A stretch of 64,000 nucleotides of DNA. Origin: Clitopilus passeckerianus. Its lineage: Eukaryota; Basidiomycota; Agaricomycetes; Agaricales; Entolomataceae. Positions 44,101 through 53,440 of this stretch are shown here, in pieces; the first letter of the stretch is position 1, and each line of letters opens with the position of its first letter. A program made the translations under genes and the position numbers. The notes under the pieces are model-generated. The model ran no database searches. It saw only the letters and a program-made list of their open reading frames with translations, and was not told where the DNA came from. The stretch covers positions 372,001 through 436,000 of the forward strand of contig CALYLX010000098.1 of the NCBI GenBank assembly GCA_944990035.1. The letters are read 5' to 3'.

Positions 44101-45407
44101 CAGGCGGCCATTTCGAGATTGTCCAGCAACTATTGCGGCGAGAGGATCAGGCCATCAGCTTGAACACCCAAGATGCAGATGGCTTCACTCCACTTGCACT
44201 TGCCATCGCTGCCCGCAACGAGGACATTGTCAGCGCCCTTTTGAGCCGAGCGGAGGTTGATGTCAGTGTAGCGAACAACGCCAACAAAACATATCTTCAC
44301 CAAGCAGTCGAGGCCAACCTCAAAGAGGCTGTTGAACTCTTACTCCAGAACGAGGCGACCGACATCAATGCAATAGACAACGAATGCACCACCCCGCTCG
44401 CCATCGCCGCGGCCGAAGGACATGACGAGATCGTCAGAATTCTCATGAAACGCACAAACCTCGACCTGAAGACCAGGAACACGACCAACGAAAGTGCACT
44501 CTACCTCGCTGCAAAACATGGACACGAAACCATCTTCCACCTCCTCGCTCAACGGCTTGGTCGTGACCTGGACATTAATTCGAGATATGTCAAAGGATAC
44601 ACCGTCCTTCTTGCAGCAGCCCTTGGTGGCCATGAACCCATTGTAGAAAGCATCCTTAAACTACCAGGCGTCGATTTCAAGCTGCGGGCGACGGATGGCC
44701 AGACACCTATCTATGCTGCAGCAAGCAATGGGCTGCTTGGAATCTTCAAACTCCTCCTTCAGCGATACGGGGAAACTATCAACATCAACGCTGGGTACCA
44801 CGGTGGGAACACCCTTCTCGCGGTCGCAGCTGAAAACGGACACACATCTATAGTTGAAAGCCTTCTGCGGCATCCCAAGATCGAATTGAACCCAACGAAC
44901 AACTTCGGAGAGACACCCCTGTATCAAGCAGCTGCAAATGGTCATGACCCTATATTCCGCCTCCTACGCCGAACCGAACCACTCGTCAGTATCAACGAGA
45001 AATATCAAAGCGGAAACACGGTCCTCTTAGCAGCCTGTGCTGAGGGTCACGAGTCCGTACTCAAGACGATCCTCCTTGAGGAGGAGGTGGATCTGGAGAG
45101 TAGGAACGAGGGTGGGGAATCTGCGCTCTATTTGGCTGCAGCCGGCGGACATGAGGAGGTGGTGAAAACGCTTCTGGAACGGAAGGTGGAGGTAGAGGCG
45201 AGGACCAGTGAGGGACATACACCGTTGTCGATTGCGCTGCTGAATGGGCATGAAGCCGTTGCCAACCTGTTATTGCGGCAGGAGGATGTGGACCCCGATT
45301 ATCAGACAAGCGATTACTTTTATGAATTCTTTGCCGCACTCCAATCTTTCCTACACCCTTTCATGCATAGCGATTCAACCTCTTCGCCTGCTCTACGCAG
45401 CGTTTGA
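41145..45407 (+). CDS. Giant ankyrin-repeat protein, copy 1
   Basis: Single 1,420-residue open frame without introns, composed almost wholly of about 40 ankyrin repeats of 33-36 residues (for example NGHEAVANLLLRQEDVD and GETPLYQAAANGHDPIFRL). It begins MSNPLHDAIGKGDTAAVQKLL and ends with a non-ankyrin tail YFYEFFAALQSFLHPFM that is conserved in copy 2. Many repeats alternate between a VDI/EIKNKSGxTALY type and a DINARYxxGxTLLxxAA type, which suggests expansion in two-repeat units. No catalytic, NTPase or membrane domain is visible. Ankyrin arrays bind proteins, so this is probably a scaffold or recognition protein; the partner is unknown. It is convergent with copy 2 across a HIT-domain gene. 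Confidence 0.92.
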   Translation: MSNPLHDAIGKGDTAAVQKLLSSGTDVNTKAAGGITPLIAACTGGHSSIVDLLLKQEFVDITWKSDNGNTALYAAVINGHESIFRTLLTRIRLETIDINARHISGYTLLIGAADKGYLAMVETMLKWDKIDIYARTNAGGSALYLSALNGHTDTFRVLWKRGGKSIDVNAQYIDKYTLLTAAASKGHEEIVKMILERKDINFELKTKSGSTAYYLAANYGHAGILELLLNRLGEDANMNVRYYNNHTMLTAAVTNKHEAVVKILLERKGVDLTVKVNNKAPIYTAATGGDVKIFRPLLKALGKSLDINAQYLNNHTLLTSAAENGHEDIVKLLLERDDIDINAKTVSGGIALYFSALKGHTSIFQTLLKHHGDALDINATYIDKFSLLAIATSKGNTPIATLILDRKDINISVKNKDGSTPMILAASNGRDVILRLFFERFGDVIDVNHQNNTGQTMLIVAAQNGHEGCVRILLGRKDLDIEKKTNGGSNAIYSACLNGSAEIYRLFLQRYHDDKIKLDMNARYFNGYTLLSAAVQKGHEPLALEIMQDKSVDPGVKNTSHGTALYSAALNGWIGLFRAILQRLGSKLSINDTYNDQTTLLTAAASRGHGPIVDLILQRSDVDLEIKNKSGNTALYMAALNGHDNIVRTLLGKSKVSINTRYNLGQTVLIVAADKGHESTVRLLLQQKGINLEEKTNAGATALYNSAKGGYSTIFQLLLSMSSVDINTSYVDGNTLLSIACLNGHDNIVKILLDRDDVDITQKNKFGFTPLYAAAMHSHADVFWRVVDGLTGRNADLASRTLQCHRLLLAAASQGLEPVVRMFLTPMNGITVNLNTRDSAEKTPLIIASSKGFDSIVRLLSEANKVDLNAQDKDGFTPLLSAVRSGNETTVKLILQRPNVKHGLKNRAGETALYLASKAGRDDILKHILRREQVEINARFAGGFTSLSSAAEAGHSRVVETILQQKGVDIGVRNDKGQTALHLAAAGGHFEIVQQLLRREDQAISLNTQDADGFTPLALAIAARNEDIVSALLSRAEVDVSVANNANKTYLHQAVEANLKEAVELLLQNEATDINAIDNECTTPLAIAAAEGHDEIVRILMKRTNLDLKTRNTTNESALYLAAKHGHETIFHLLAQRLGRDLDINSRYVKGYTVLLAAALGGHEPIVESILKLPGVDFKLRATDGQTPIYAAASNGLLGIFKLLLQRYGETININAGYHGGNTLLAVAAENGHTSIVESLLRHPKIELNPTNNFGETPLYQAAANGHDPIFRLLRRTEPLVSINEKYQSGNTVLLAACAEGHESVLKTILLEEEVDLESRNEGGESALYLAAAGGHEEVVKTLLERKVEVEARTSEGHTPLSIALLNGHEAVANLLLRQEDVDPDYQTSDYFYEFFAALQSFLHPFMHSDSTSSPALRSV

Positions 45408-45659
45408 TTTACCTTGGTTTCCGATGGTTCAGTTTCAGGGCTTCGTTGGCATCAGCATCTGTGTACTAATAATTTCATTCCCTTCCCCTCATTGTACTAC
45501 TTCAATAACCCTCTTATGGAATCAAGATTGATCACAGACATACAAAACAAAATATATTCCTTTGGACAAATACAAAGCCATACTATTTTGAGATGATCTC
45601 CTCGGTACCGTAATATTCATACGCCATGAACCTGGATTTATCACCAACTGCAGCTACCT

Positions 45660-46718
45660 CTATATCTCGTCTCTCAGCACTTCCAAGACAACACTTGCCG
45701 GAATTGTTTTCCAGTCATGAACGCCTGTACTGAACCTTCTGAATTCGTCCGGAAGGGGAAGAACATGCATGTGCAGATGCCCCACACTGGCATGAGGTGC
45801 GGGGTGAAAACCAAAGAAAAAATCATCTGGCGACAGATGTCCAAGTCTCTCCGAGAACGCATGGGCAGATTCCTGAGCTGCCTGGATGATCTCTCTCGCG
45901 ACACCCATTCTCTGTTGAAATGATGATGGGTCTTTGGAGAAAGTTTGGTGGATGGCTGCGATACGTTGGTCCAGGCCAAACTGGATTCTTGCCTGGACTT
46001 TCTCGACGGCGTCGGGTTTCTGCCAGAATGACTTAAAGTGGCCAATCATCTCTTCAATGATGGCTGGTCCATTTAGAGCAACGATGTTGTAGACTTCAAC
46101 AGCAGGTTTAGCAAGAGTTCGCCCGTAATGAAATGAGCGCTACGCACCCCGCTCTCGAGGTATTATCAGCAAGTGCAGATATGCCATCCCAGCCCTCGCA
46201 CTAGTATCTTGACCATTCGGATCACAAGAAGGGGAGTAAAGACGAGTGTCATGAGCAGCACTATTTGCAATGATGTACGAGTCCTTAGTTGCGGAAAGTA
46301 TGAAGTCCTCCGGAAAGTGCCTATCATAATCCTTGCACCCACGTAGTCAGAATGAAGTACTTGGTTTCAAAGATCGACGCGTCTACCGTGAAGAAAGTCT
46401 CCGATTTGTTGAAAGGTACCATCCCATCTGTGAGCGCCTTGCCAACGAGTGGAGGAGGAATCAGGCCCTTCCTGACCATTAAGATAAATACTGCTGGTTT
46501 TATGCTTTTTAAATTTATGCAACCTACAGCTTGGAGTAGTTCCAGTCGTTGTCCCCTGCTATGAACGCTTTCAGGTCATCGGAGCATTGAGGGTCGTTTC
46601 TGAAGCTCTGCAAACACTCGATGAAGAGCTTTTTTAGTTTCCCATATGCAGGTTCTTCCAAGAACGACTTCAGAGGTGCCAGAGATGGTGAAGTCTCCAA
46701 TGCAGATGGTGTAGACAT
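45660..46718 (-). CDS. HIT-domain hydrolase-like protein (scavenger-decapping / nucleotide-binding type)
   Basis: Exons 46718-46528, 46471-46387, 46331-46148 and 46093-45660 give 297 residues in frame. The histidine triad is HASVGHLHMHVLPLP near the C-terminus, matching the HxHxH signature. Upstream blocks are VPFNKSETFFT, RHFPEDFILSATKDSYIIANSAA, MAYLHLLIIPRER and VYNIVALNGPAIIEEM. The HIT superfamily hydrolyses or binds nucleotide phosphoanhydrides (for example m7GpppN caps and diadenosine polyphosphates); the precise substrate cannot be told. The acceptors of introns 2 and 3 are AAG (gtgcaag, gttgaag), set by frame and by the otherwise unavoidable TAG near 46140. It lies alone between two convergent ankyrin genes. 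The spacers on both sides (45408-45659 and 46719-46956) show no other gene. Confidence 0.83.
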
Positions 46719-46956
46719 TCAAACCTTATCAAGAAGAACGTGGCGATAAACCTGCCTACTGTGGTGGCTGTAGAATCATGATAACAGAGCGGATCCAATG
46801 CACAGAATCGGAGGTAGAACTTGATCTGATCAACCAAGGAAGAGCTGACTGTTACTTCGCAGACATCCTTATTGCCTACTAATTACGAGTGCAATAAGTA
46901 GCAAGTATGATATCTATCACTATGTTACATGAATAGTGGTATAAGGTGTGGTATTA

Positions 46957-49900
46957 TTAATTCTGGATGGGCATCGTACGGCCACTTTGCACTTCATTGT
47001 ACATGAAAGGATGGAGGAAAGATTGCATAGCAGGGAAGAACTCGTAGAAGTACTCGCTAACCTCGTCCTCCTTCGTGGAATCCTTTTGATGTAGGAGCAA
47101 ACTTGCAACGGCCTCATGACCGTTCAACGTTGCAATGGACAACGGCGTATGCCCATCAATACTCCTGGGCTCGACTTCAACCTCTCTCTTGAGCAACGTT
47201 GCTACGACAACTTCATGACCACCAGACGCAGCTGCATGGAGTGCTGTCTCCCCGACATCGTTTCTAGCTTCAAGGTCAATGTCTTCCTCTGAGAGAATCT
47301 GCTTGACCATTGCTTCATGTCCACCTGCAGAGGCAGCTATGAGGACTGTGTTCGATCGGGGGTATCTGTCGTTGATGTCGATTTTGCGGCCTTGTTCATG
47401 TGCTCGTAGCAGTGCGAAAACCTTTTCGTGACCGTTGGCAGCCGCGAGGTATAGCGCTGTTTCGCCTTCATCGTTCCCAACTTGTATGTTCGCCATATCC
47501 CGGTCGAAGCCCAGCAATGTCCTGACGATGTATAGGTGCCCATTTGCCGCCGCAGAGGAGAGTAAGGTATTGCCGTTGACGTATTGTGCGTTGATGTCAA
47601 TATTTGCACCGTGCTTCTGCAGAAGCATACCGAATATTGGGACCTGTCCGTTCTTGGCAGCGACATAGACTGGTGCCTGCCCATCCACGGTCCTGATCCC
47701 TACATCCACATCCGTCCTCTCCAGGATTATCTGGACAATGCCCTCATGGTCTCCAAGGGTCGCAGCAAGCAAGACTGTTTGTTCTCCAGCGTATCTGGCG
47801 TTGATATCAAGACCGGGCCCAAGTTGTGTAAGGAGGACCCGAAATATGGACTCGTGCCCGTTCTTGACGGCGAGATAGAACGCTGTCTCGTCCGAGTTAT
47901 TGCTTCCCTCGACATCAATACCCTCTTCCTTGAGTATTGCTTGGACGATTGCTTCGTGCCCTCCAGCACAGGCCAAGCAAAGTGGAGTCATCCCATCCCC
48001 ATCCCTCTCGTTGACCTCTATCCCCTCATTCGACAACAGAAGCCCCGCAACTTCGTCCCGAGCGGATGCTGCAGCCAGATGTAGCGCAGTTCTTCCAGCT
48101 CGATTCTTGACCCGGACGTCAACATCACTCCGCTCCAGAAGTGCTTTCACAATGGCGTCGTGGTGATTGACCACAGCAGTCAAGAGAGGCGTAAGCCCCT
48201 CGTCGTTTTGACTGTTGACGTTGAAGGTGACCTGCTCAATCCTCCTCAACAACAGCTGCACAATCTCCAAGTAACCTCCTGCCGCAGCCAGATGCAGTGG
48301 CGTATCCCCTTTGTCATCTCTGATCCCAGCATCCGTATCCCCCTCCTTCAACAAGGTCTCGACAACCTTGATATGGCCCCCAGCGACTGCCCGTAAAAGA
48401 GCGGTGAAGCCTCCTTGGAAGCGGTCGTTGATGTCGACCTTTGCCCGGGAGATAAGGAGCTTGAGAATATCATCCCTGCCAGCCTTCGCAGCGAGATAAA
48501 GGGCAGTCTCTCCCTCCTTGTTCTTAATCCCAGCATCCACTCCCTGCCTCTGCAGGATGAGCTTGACGCTCGGGGCGTGGCCGTTCTTGACTGCAGCCAT
48601 CAACGGAGTGAGCCCGTCGTTGTCCTGGGCATTCACATTGACCTTGGTTTGCTGCAATAGATCCCGGACGATCGAGTCGTGACCGTTGTTTGAAGCAACC
48701 CCAAGGGGCGTCTGGTTGTGCTCGTTCCTTGTGTTGATGTCGATTGCAACAGCGCCGTGCCCATGCCTGGGTTTCAAGAACATCTTCGTCACTAAATCGT
48801 GCCCTTGGGAAACAGCTGCATGAAGCAGGACATGACACTCTTCCACCTTCGTCATCCCTGAATCGGCTTCCTGTGCTGCGAGTTTGTCGACAAGAATCCA
48901 GAATATCTCGTCGTGGTTATGCATGGCGGCCAGGTACAGTGGGGTGAAACCGAGCTTGTTCTGCACCGTTACGTCCACATCCTCCCTTGCAAGAAGAGTC
49001 CTAACAATGGGTTCGTGTCCGTTGAGACAAGCGATAGACAACAGGCTGTTGCCGTCCGTGTAGCCCGTGTTGATGTCTGCCTGACTCTGGCCGAGCAGGA
49101 AATGGAAGATTGGATCCCAGCCATTCTTCGCTGCGGCATAGAGCGCTGTCCCACCAGTGGTCGTCTTCACCTCCATATCCACTCCTCTCTGCTGCATGAT
49201 CAGCCTGACCAGCGCCTCGTGTCCACTCTCAGCGGCAACGGTGAGGAGGCTTTGACCGAGCGTATAACGAGCGTTGATATTGGCCTTGCTTCGTGGCAGT
49301 AACAGCCTCACAATCGATTCGTACCCGCCCTGTATGGCCAGGAACAACGCCGTTGCGTTAAACTTGGTCTTGATCTCCAGGTCAACGTCGTTCCTCTGCA
49401 GCACCAGCCTAACCACATTTTCATGTCCCCTCGAGGCTGCGGCCGTGAGCAGCGTAAATTGGTCGATGTAGGTGGCATTAATGGCGAGCTTGGTTCCGAG
49501 CCGTTGAGAAATAAGCCGGTAGAGGGTGGCATAACCATTGAGGGCTGTTGCGTAAAGTGCTGTTCCGCCAGTATTGGTTTTTATGTTCAGGTCTACGCCC
49601 TTCCTCCCCATGATTTCCAACGCGAGAGACTCATACCCCTTCTCCACAGCTGCCGAGAACATTGTGTATCCATTGACATATTGTGCGTTAATGTCGAGGT
49701 CCAGGCCATTCTCCTCATACTGCTTCAGCAGGAGCCGATAGATCTCCTCATGCCCATTAACGACAGCCGAATAAAGAGCGGTGCTTCCATTGGAAGTTTT
49801 CGCTTTCAGGTCTACGCCTTTTTGCTTGAGAATAAGGCGAACGCATGCCTCATGCCCGTTGTTTGCAGCAGCAGTCAGCATCGTATGACCGTTGTTGCTC

Positions 49901-51261
49901 TTTCTATTGACGTCGATCTTGTCGCCGAACCGCTCGAAGAAGTGGGAAAGAATCGATTCCGCGCCATTTGATGCTGCGAGGTATGCAGCGAAGGCGCCAT
50001 CCTTGACGGCAACGTTTATGTCGATGTCATCTCTCGTGTCTAGGATGTGCTTGACGATATTTTCGTGGCCGCGGGCTGTAGCTATACTGAGAATGGTGTA
50101 GTCCTCGATGTACCGCTCGTTGATATCGAGGCTCTTCCCGTGTCGTTCAAGGAGGAGTTTGAAAATCTCCTCGAAACCTTTGGCGGCGGAGGCGTAAAGC
50201 GCCGTGCCTCCGGACACGGTCTTGATATTCAAATCAACGTCGTCTCGCTCTAAGAGCTCGCGTACAATTTCTAGGTGTCCACTTTCGGTGGCAGCGGTGA
50301 GGACGGAGTGATTGTTGAAGTACTGGGCATTTATGTCGACATTTTTGCCCAGAGCTTCAAGGAGAAGCTTAAATATCTCTGTACGACCGCCATTGGCAGC
50401 CGAATAGAGTGGTGGGACGCCATTAACAATGAGCGTGAGATCTAGTTCCGGCCTTTCGAGGAGGGTCTTGACGACCGCTGTATGGCCATTGGCCACAGCA
50501 GCGGTCAGCATTGTGTGCTTATTGAAAAATCTGGCGTTGACGTTGACGTTATCGCCCAGCCGCTCCAAGAGCAGCTTGAGGATACCATCATGACCGTAGG
50601 TCGCTGCAAAGTAATATGCAGTATTGCCGGATTTGGCGCGAAGGTTGATGTCGACGTCAGGTCGTTCTAGGACCATTTTGACGATCTCTTCTTGACCTTT
50701 GGAAGAGGCGGCGGCAAGGATGGTGTATTGGTCGATGTATTGGGTGTTAATGTCGATAATTTTTCCACAGCGCTCCCACAGGAGGCGGAACACGTTCGGG
50801 TGTCCGTGGAGCGCAGCGAGGTAGAGTGCACTGGCACCAGCAATGGTCCTAGCGTAAAGGTCAACACCTTTCCAACTTAGGATGGTCTTGACGATTTCCT
50901 CTTTTCCCTCGGAGGTAGCGCCGGTGAGCAGAGTCTGGCCATTGACATGCCTTTCGTTGACGTCCATGCTGTCTAGGTTGAGTTTGGAGAGAAGTAGATT
51001 GAAGACTGCTTCATGCCCTTGGGAAGCAGCGGAATACAATGCCGTGTTGCCATTGTCGCTCTTCCAGTCGACATCAACGTCCTCATTTTGTAGAAGAATT
51101 TCAACAACGGAGGTGTGTCCTTTCAAGGAAGCGAGGATAAGGGGGGTGCTACCGTCCGAGGATTTGGCATTGGGGTCTGCACCAGAAGCAAGAAGTTCCT
51201 GAAGGTTTGACACTTCACCCTTTTCTGCAGCCTCATGAATGGGCGCTTTGGCAGGTGCCAT
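46957..51261 (-). CDS. Giant ankyrin-repeat protein, copy 2
   Basis: Single 1,434-residue open frame, intronless, start ATGGCACCTGCC at 51261. About 41 ankyrin repeats fill the protein, as in copy 1, with the same alternating repeat types (YIDQYTILAAASSKGQEEIV; VNGYTMFSAAVEKGYE). It ends in the tail EYFYEFFPAMQSFLHPFMYN, which corresponds to the tail of copy 1. Copies 1 and 2 align along their full length, so this is a whole-gene inverted duplication and not independent repeat growth. No other domain is visible; a protein-binding role is inferred. Neither copy has a frameshift over more than 4.2 kb, so both are probably functional. Confidence 0.92.
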   Translation of the reverse strand: MAPAKAPIHEAAEKGEVSNLQELLASGADPNAKSSDGSTPLILASLKGHTSVVEILLQNEDVDVDWKSDNGNTALYSAASQGHEAVFNLLLSKLNLDSMDVNERHVNGQTLLTGATSEGKEEIVKTILSWKGVDLYARTIAGASALYLAALHGHPNVFRLLWERCGKIIDINTQYIDQYTILAAASSKGQEEIVKMVLERPDVDINLRAKSGNTAYYFAATYGHDGILKLLLERLGDNVNVNARFFNKHTMLTAAVANGHTAVVKTLLERPELDLTLIVNGVPPLYSAANGGRTEIFKLLLEALGKNVDINAQYFNNHSVLTAATESGHLEIVRELLERDDVDLNIKTVSGGTALYASAAKGFEEIFKLLLERHGKSLDINERYIEDYTILSIATARGHENIVKHILDTRDDIDINVAVKDGAFAAYLAASNGAESILSHFFERFGDKIDVNRKSNNGHTMLTAAANNGHEACVRLILKQKGVDLKAKTSNGSTALYSAVVNGHEEIYRLLLKQYEENGLDLDINAQYVNGYTMFSAAVEKGYESLALEIMGRKGVDLNIKTNTGGTALYATALNGYATLYRLISQRLGTKLAINATYIDQFTLLTAAASRGHENVVRLVLQRNDVDLEIKTKFNATALFLAIQGGYESIVRLLLPRSKANINARYTLGQSLLTVAAESGHEALVRLIMQQRGVDMEVKTTTGGTALYAAAKNGWDPIFHFLLGQSQADINTGYTDGNSLLSIACLNGHEPIVRTLLAREDVDVTVQNKLGFTPLYLAAMHNHDEIFWILVDKLAAQEADSGMTKVEECHVLLHAAVSQGHDLVTKMFLKPRHGHGAVAIDINTRNEHNQTPLGVASNNGHDSIVRDLLQQTKVNVNAQDNDGLTPLMAAVKNGHAPSVKLILQRQGVDAGIKNKEGETALYLAAKAGRDDILKLLISRAKVDINDRFQGGFTALLRAVAGGHIKVVETLLKEGDTDAGIRDDKGDTPLHLAAAGGYLEIVQLLLRRIEQVTFNVNSQNDEGLTPLLTAVVNHHDAIVKALLERSDVDVRVKNRAGRTALHLAAASARDEVAGLLLSNEGIEVNERDGDGMTPLCLACAGGHEAIVQAILKEEGIDVEGSNNSDETAFYLAVKNGHESIFRVLLTQLGPGLDINARYAGEQTVLLAATLGDHEGIVQIILERTDVDVGIRTVDGQAPVYVAAKNGQVPIFGMLLQKHGANIDINAQYVNGNTLLSSAAANGHLYIVRTLLGFDRDMANIQVGNDEGETALYLAAANGHEKVFALLRAHEQGRKIDINDRYPRSNTVLIAASAGGHEAMVKQILSEEDIDLEARNDVGETALHAAASGGHEVVVATLLKREVEVEPRSIDGHTPLSIATLNGHEAVASLLLHQKDSTKEDEVSEYFYEFFPAMQSFLHPFMYNEVQSGRTMPIQN

Positions 51262-52355
51262 ATTTGCCTATCCTTTAGGCCGCTCAAGGTGGAATCGTCG
51301 TCTATTTAATGCACGAAAGTTGTTGAAGATCATTAGGCTCGTTAAACTACCAACGGGAACTGCAAACATACGGGTTATGATTGTATGATCCTCAATCAAC
51401 GGGTCTCTTGATGATTCCCTCTTAACGTTTGGCGCGTCCTGCACGGTCTATAGAGTGTACACCAGGAAAACAGCAGGGTATCTCGCACGCTGACGCCAGA
51501 TGACAAGCCCAGCGCCCATGGCAATGCAATTCACGACGGTCGGTTGAAATTGGAAATTCGGCACTACAGACCACAACAATTGGACAAGCGCCGTTCTTCC
51601 AGAGTCCGACTCCGCAATCACCGGATCACCGGTTTGCCTGATGTCCCGGACTCGACATCTGCAGTCAGAGCCTGAGCTCACTCTGAGCTCTCCTGAAGGT
51701 CTCCTGCTTTGATAATCTTGTTCATTCAGTTTACACGGTTTAAAACGGTGTGTACCCCACCCCGCCGCTCATGCAGCCGGCGCTTATGACCTGATCAGGA
51801 GCTTCAGGAGCCCTGGTTGTCTTTCTTCCGCCGAGCTATTAGCACGGCACACCGCATTGGAACCTCTTGGGAACAACCATACCAGATGTGAGGTATGATA
51901 ACGAGGGAAACTACACGCAACATAGGCATGGCAGCTGGGATGAAAGTCCCCATCCAGTATTTCCGGTCCAACACTTGGTTTGATGCTCCTCGCTTCCAGG
52001 ACCTCCAGCACCAGCAGTATCTGCCGGAATTTCTGAAATACTCAGACCCTACGACTCGACTCTCGCTTTATAATGGAATTCTCATGCCTGCAGCTCCTGC
52101 TTCATCATACTGATTTGCTATGGCCCAGCAAATCTTATCAGATATGGCAACAACATCAAAACCGCAGTTGCCGGATCGCGTACGTTTTTCGCCATAGCAG
52201 AACTCAATGGAGCACGTGTCTGCTTAATTTCTGCTTCTCTCCACCCCCTTCTGGCTTTCGCTCGGATAGGGTAACAAATTGCCGCACTATAAGAAGCGTA
52301 AGGATGCCGGAGAAACACCACCCTCTTACACCCAACTCTTCCCCAGCCGGTCTTA
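51262..52355. other. Intergenic, no gene recognised
   Basis: About 1.1 kb between two divergent genes (ankyrin copy 2 leftwards, PPOX copy 3 rightwards), so both promoters lie here. A TATAATG-like element sits near 52070. Frames such as 51448-51681 and 51895-52113 have no recognisable content. Confidence 0.45.
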
Positions 52356-53353
52356 ATGGTTAAATACTACGACACCATCCCCCGTTCCCTCTTCAAATGG
52401 ATTGACGAGCAGAAGGTCTTCTGGATTGCTACTGCCCCGCTCTCTGAAGACGGCCTGATCAACCTCTCGCCGAAGGGTGTTGACGGCACGTTCCATGTCG
52501 TGGATGAGAGTCGGGTGTGGTACGAAGACCTAACGGGAAGCGGTACGTCAACCTTCCACTTCGACAGCGTTTAGATGCTAATATGCAACTAGGTGTTGCT
52601 ACAATCGCACATGTGCGAGAAAACGGGAGGATCACGGTCCTCTTCAACGCTTTTGAAGGTCCTCCCAGAATTCTGAGGTTGTATGGGAAGGGTGAATATA
52701 TTATGCTCAAATGTACATTGCAGTTCTTTACTCTCTTACAGCCTCGGTATACGAATTCGGAACTCCCGAATACGAACAACTCCTACCCTCCGACAAACGT
52801 ACTTGCGGGTCAAGGTCCATCATCATGATAGACGTCTTCAAAGTCGCAACAGTGAGTCCACCACCCAAACCCTTACCATACCACTGCCTAAACCCCATGT
52901 CTCCAGTCTTGTGGTTTCGGCGTCCCATTCTACACCTACCGAGCACCACGCAATAAGCTCCTTGCCGTCTCCAAAATGTTTGAAAGCGGCGACGTCGACA
53001 AAGGTGTGGAAGTCCCCGTCCCCGACGACGGATCTCTGGACGAATCAGAGACAAGTATCCTCAAAAAGGGGTTGAAGAATTACTGGAGGACTCAAAACGT
53101 GTATAGCGTTGATGGCCTCCCAGCGTTGGAGGGATCATTTGATTCTGACGCGACGTTCTGCCTACCAAAGGAGGATTTCCCTCCGGATGACGAGCGCGTC
53201 GTGTCGCGACTTCCTGATGTTGCTCGTGCGCCTGTGAAGGAGCAGAAGCTAGCAGGAGGTGTTAGGGAGTCAGATGTGAAGGTTGTGCTGGCGTTCTTAG
53301 CAGGGGCTGTCGTCGCCACATCATACCTCAAGTTCCTGAGGAATATGGCGTAG
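52356..53353 (+). CDS. PPOX-like (pyridoxamine 5'-phosphate oxidase family) FMN-binding protein, copy 3
   Basis: Exons 52356-52542, 52593-52691, 52742-52851 and 52907-53353 give 280 residues in frame. Conserved: WIDEQKVFWIATAPLSEDG, NLSPKGVDGTFHV, WYEDLTGSG, VATIAHVRENGRI with LFNAFEGPPRILRLYG, VYEFGTPEY, GSRSIIMIDVFKVAT and SCGFGVPFYTYRAPRNK. The C-terminal half is closer to copy 1 (13908-14927) than to copy 2, including LKNYWRT and SVDGLPALEG, and ends in a hydrophobic anchor-like segment (VVLAFLAGAVVATSYLKFL). It is the intact reference that shows the 2-nt insertion in copy 1. The family binds FMN; the physiological substrate is not known. Confidence 0.88.
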
Positions 53354-53440
53354 TGATTTGCATTCAGGATATGTATTGCACTGTACACTGCTGTTGTATT
53401 ATTTTAAAATCAAAATTATGTGTTACATTCTCGTATCCTT

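Noticed and set aside
43478..44633. Antisense frames within the ankyrin genes
   Set aside because: They mirror the repeat periodicity of the sense strand and are shadows of the ankyrin coding sequence.
46136..46141. Nonsense TAG in the HIT gene after RERGA
   Set aside because: A GTGCGT donor just before it and a 54-nt intron ending in AAG restore the family sequence (RER joined to VYNIVALN).
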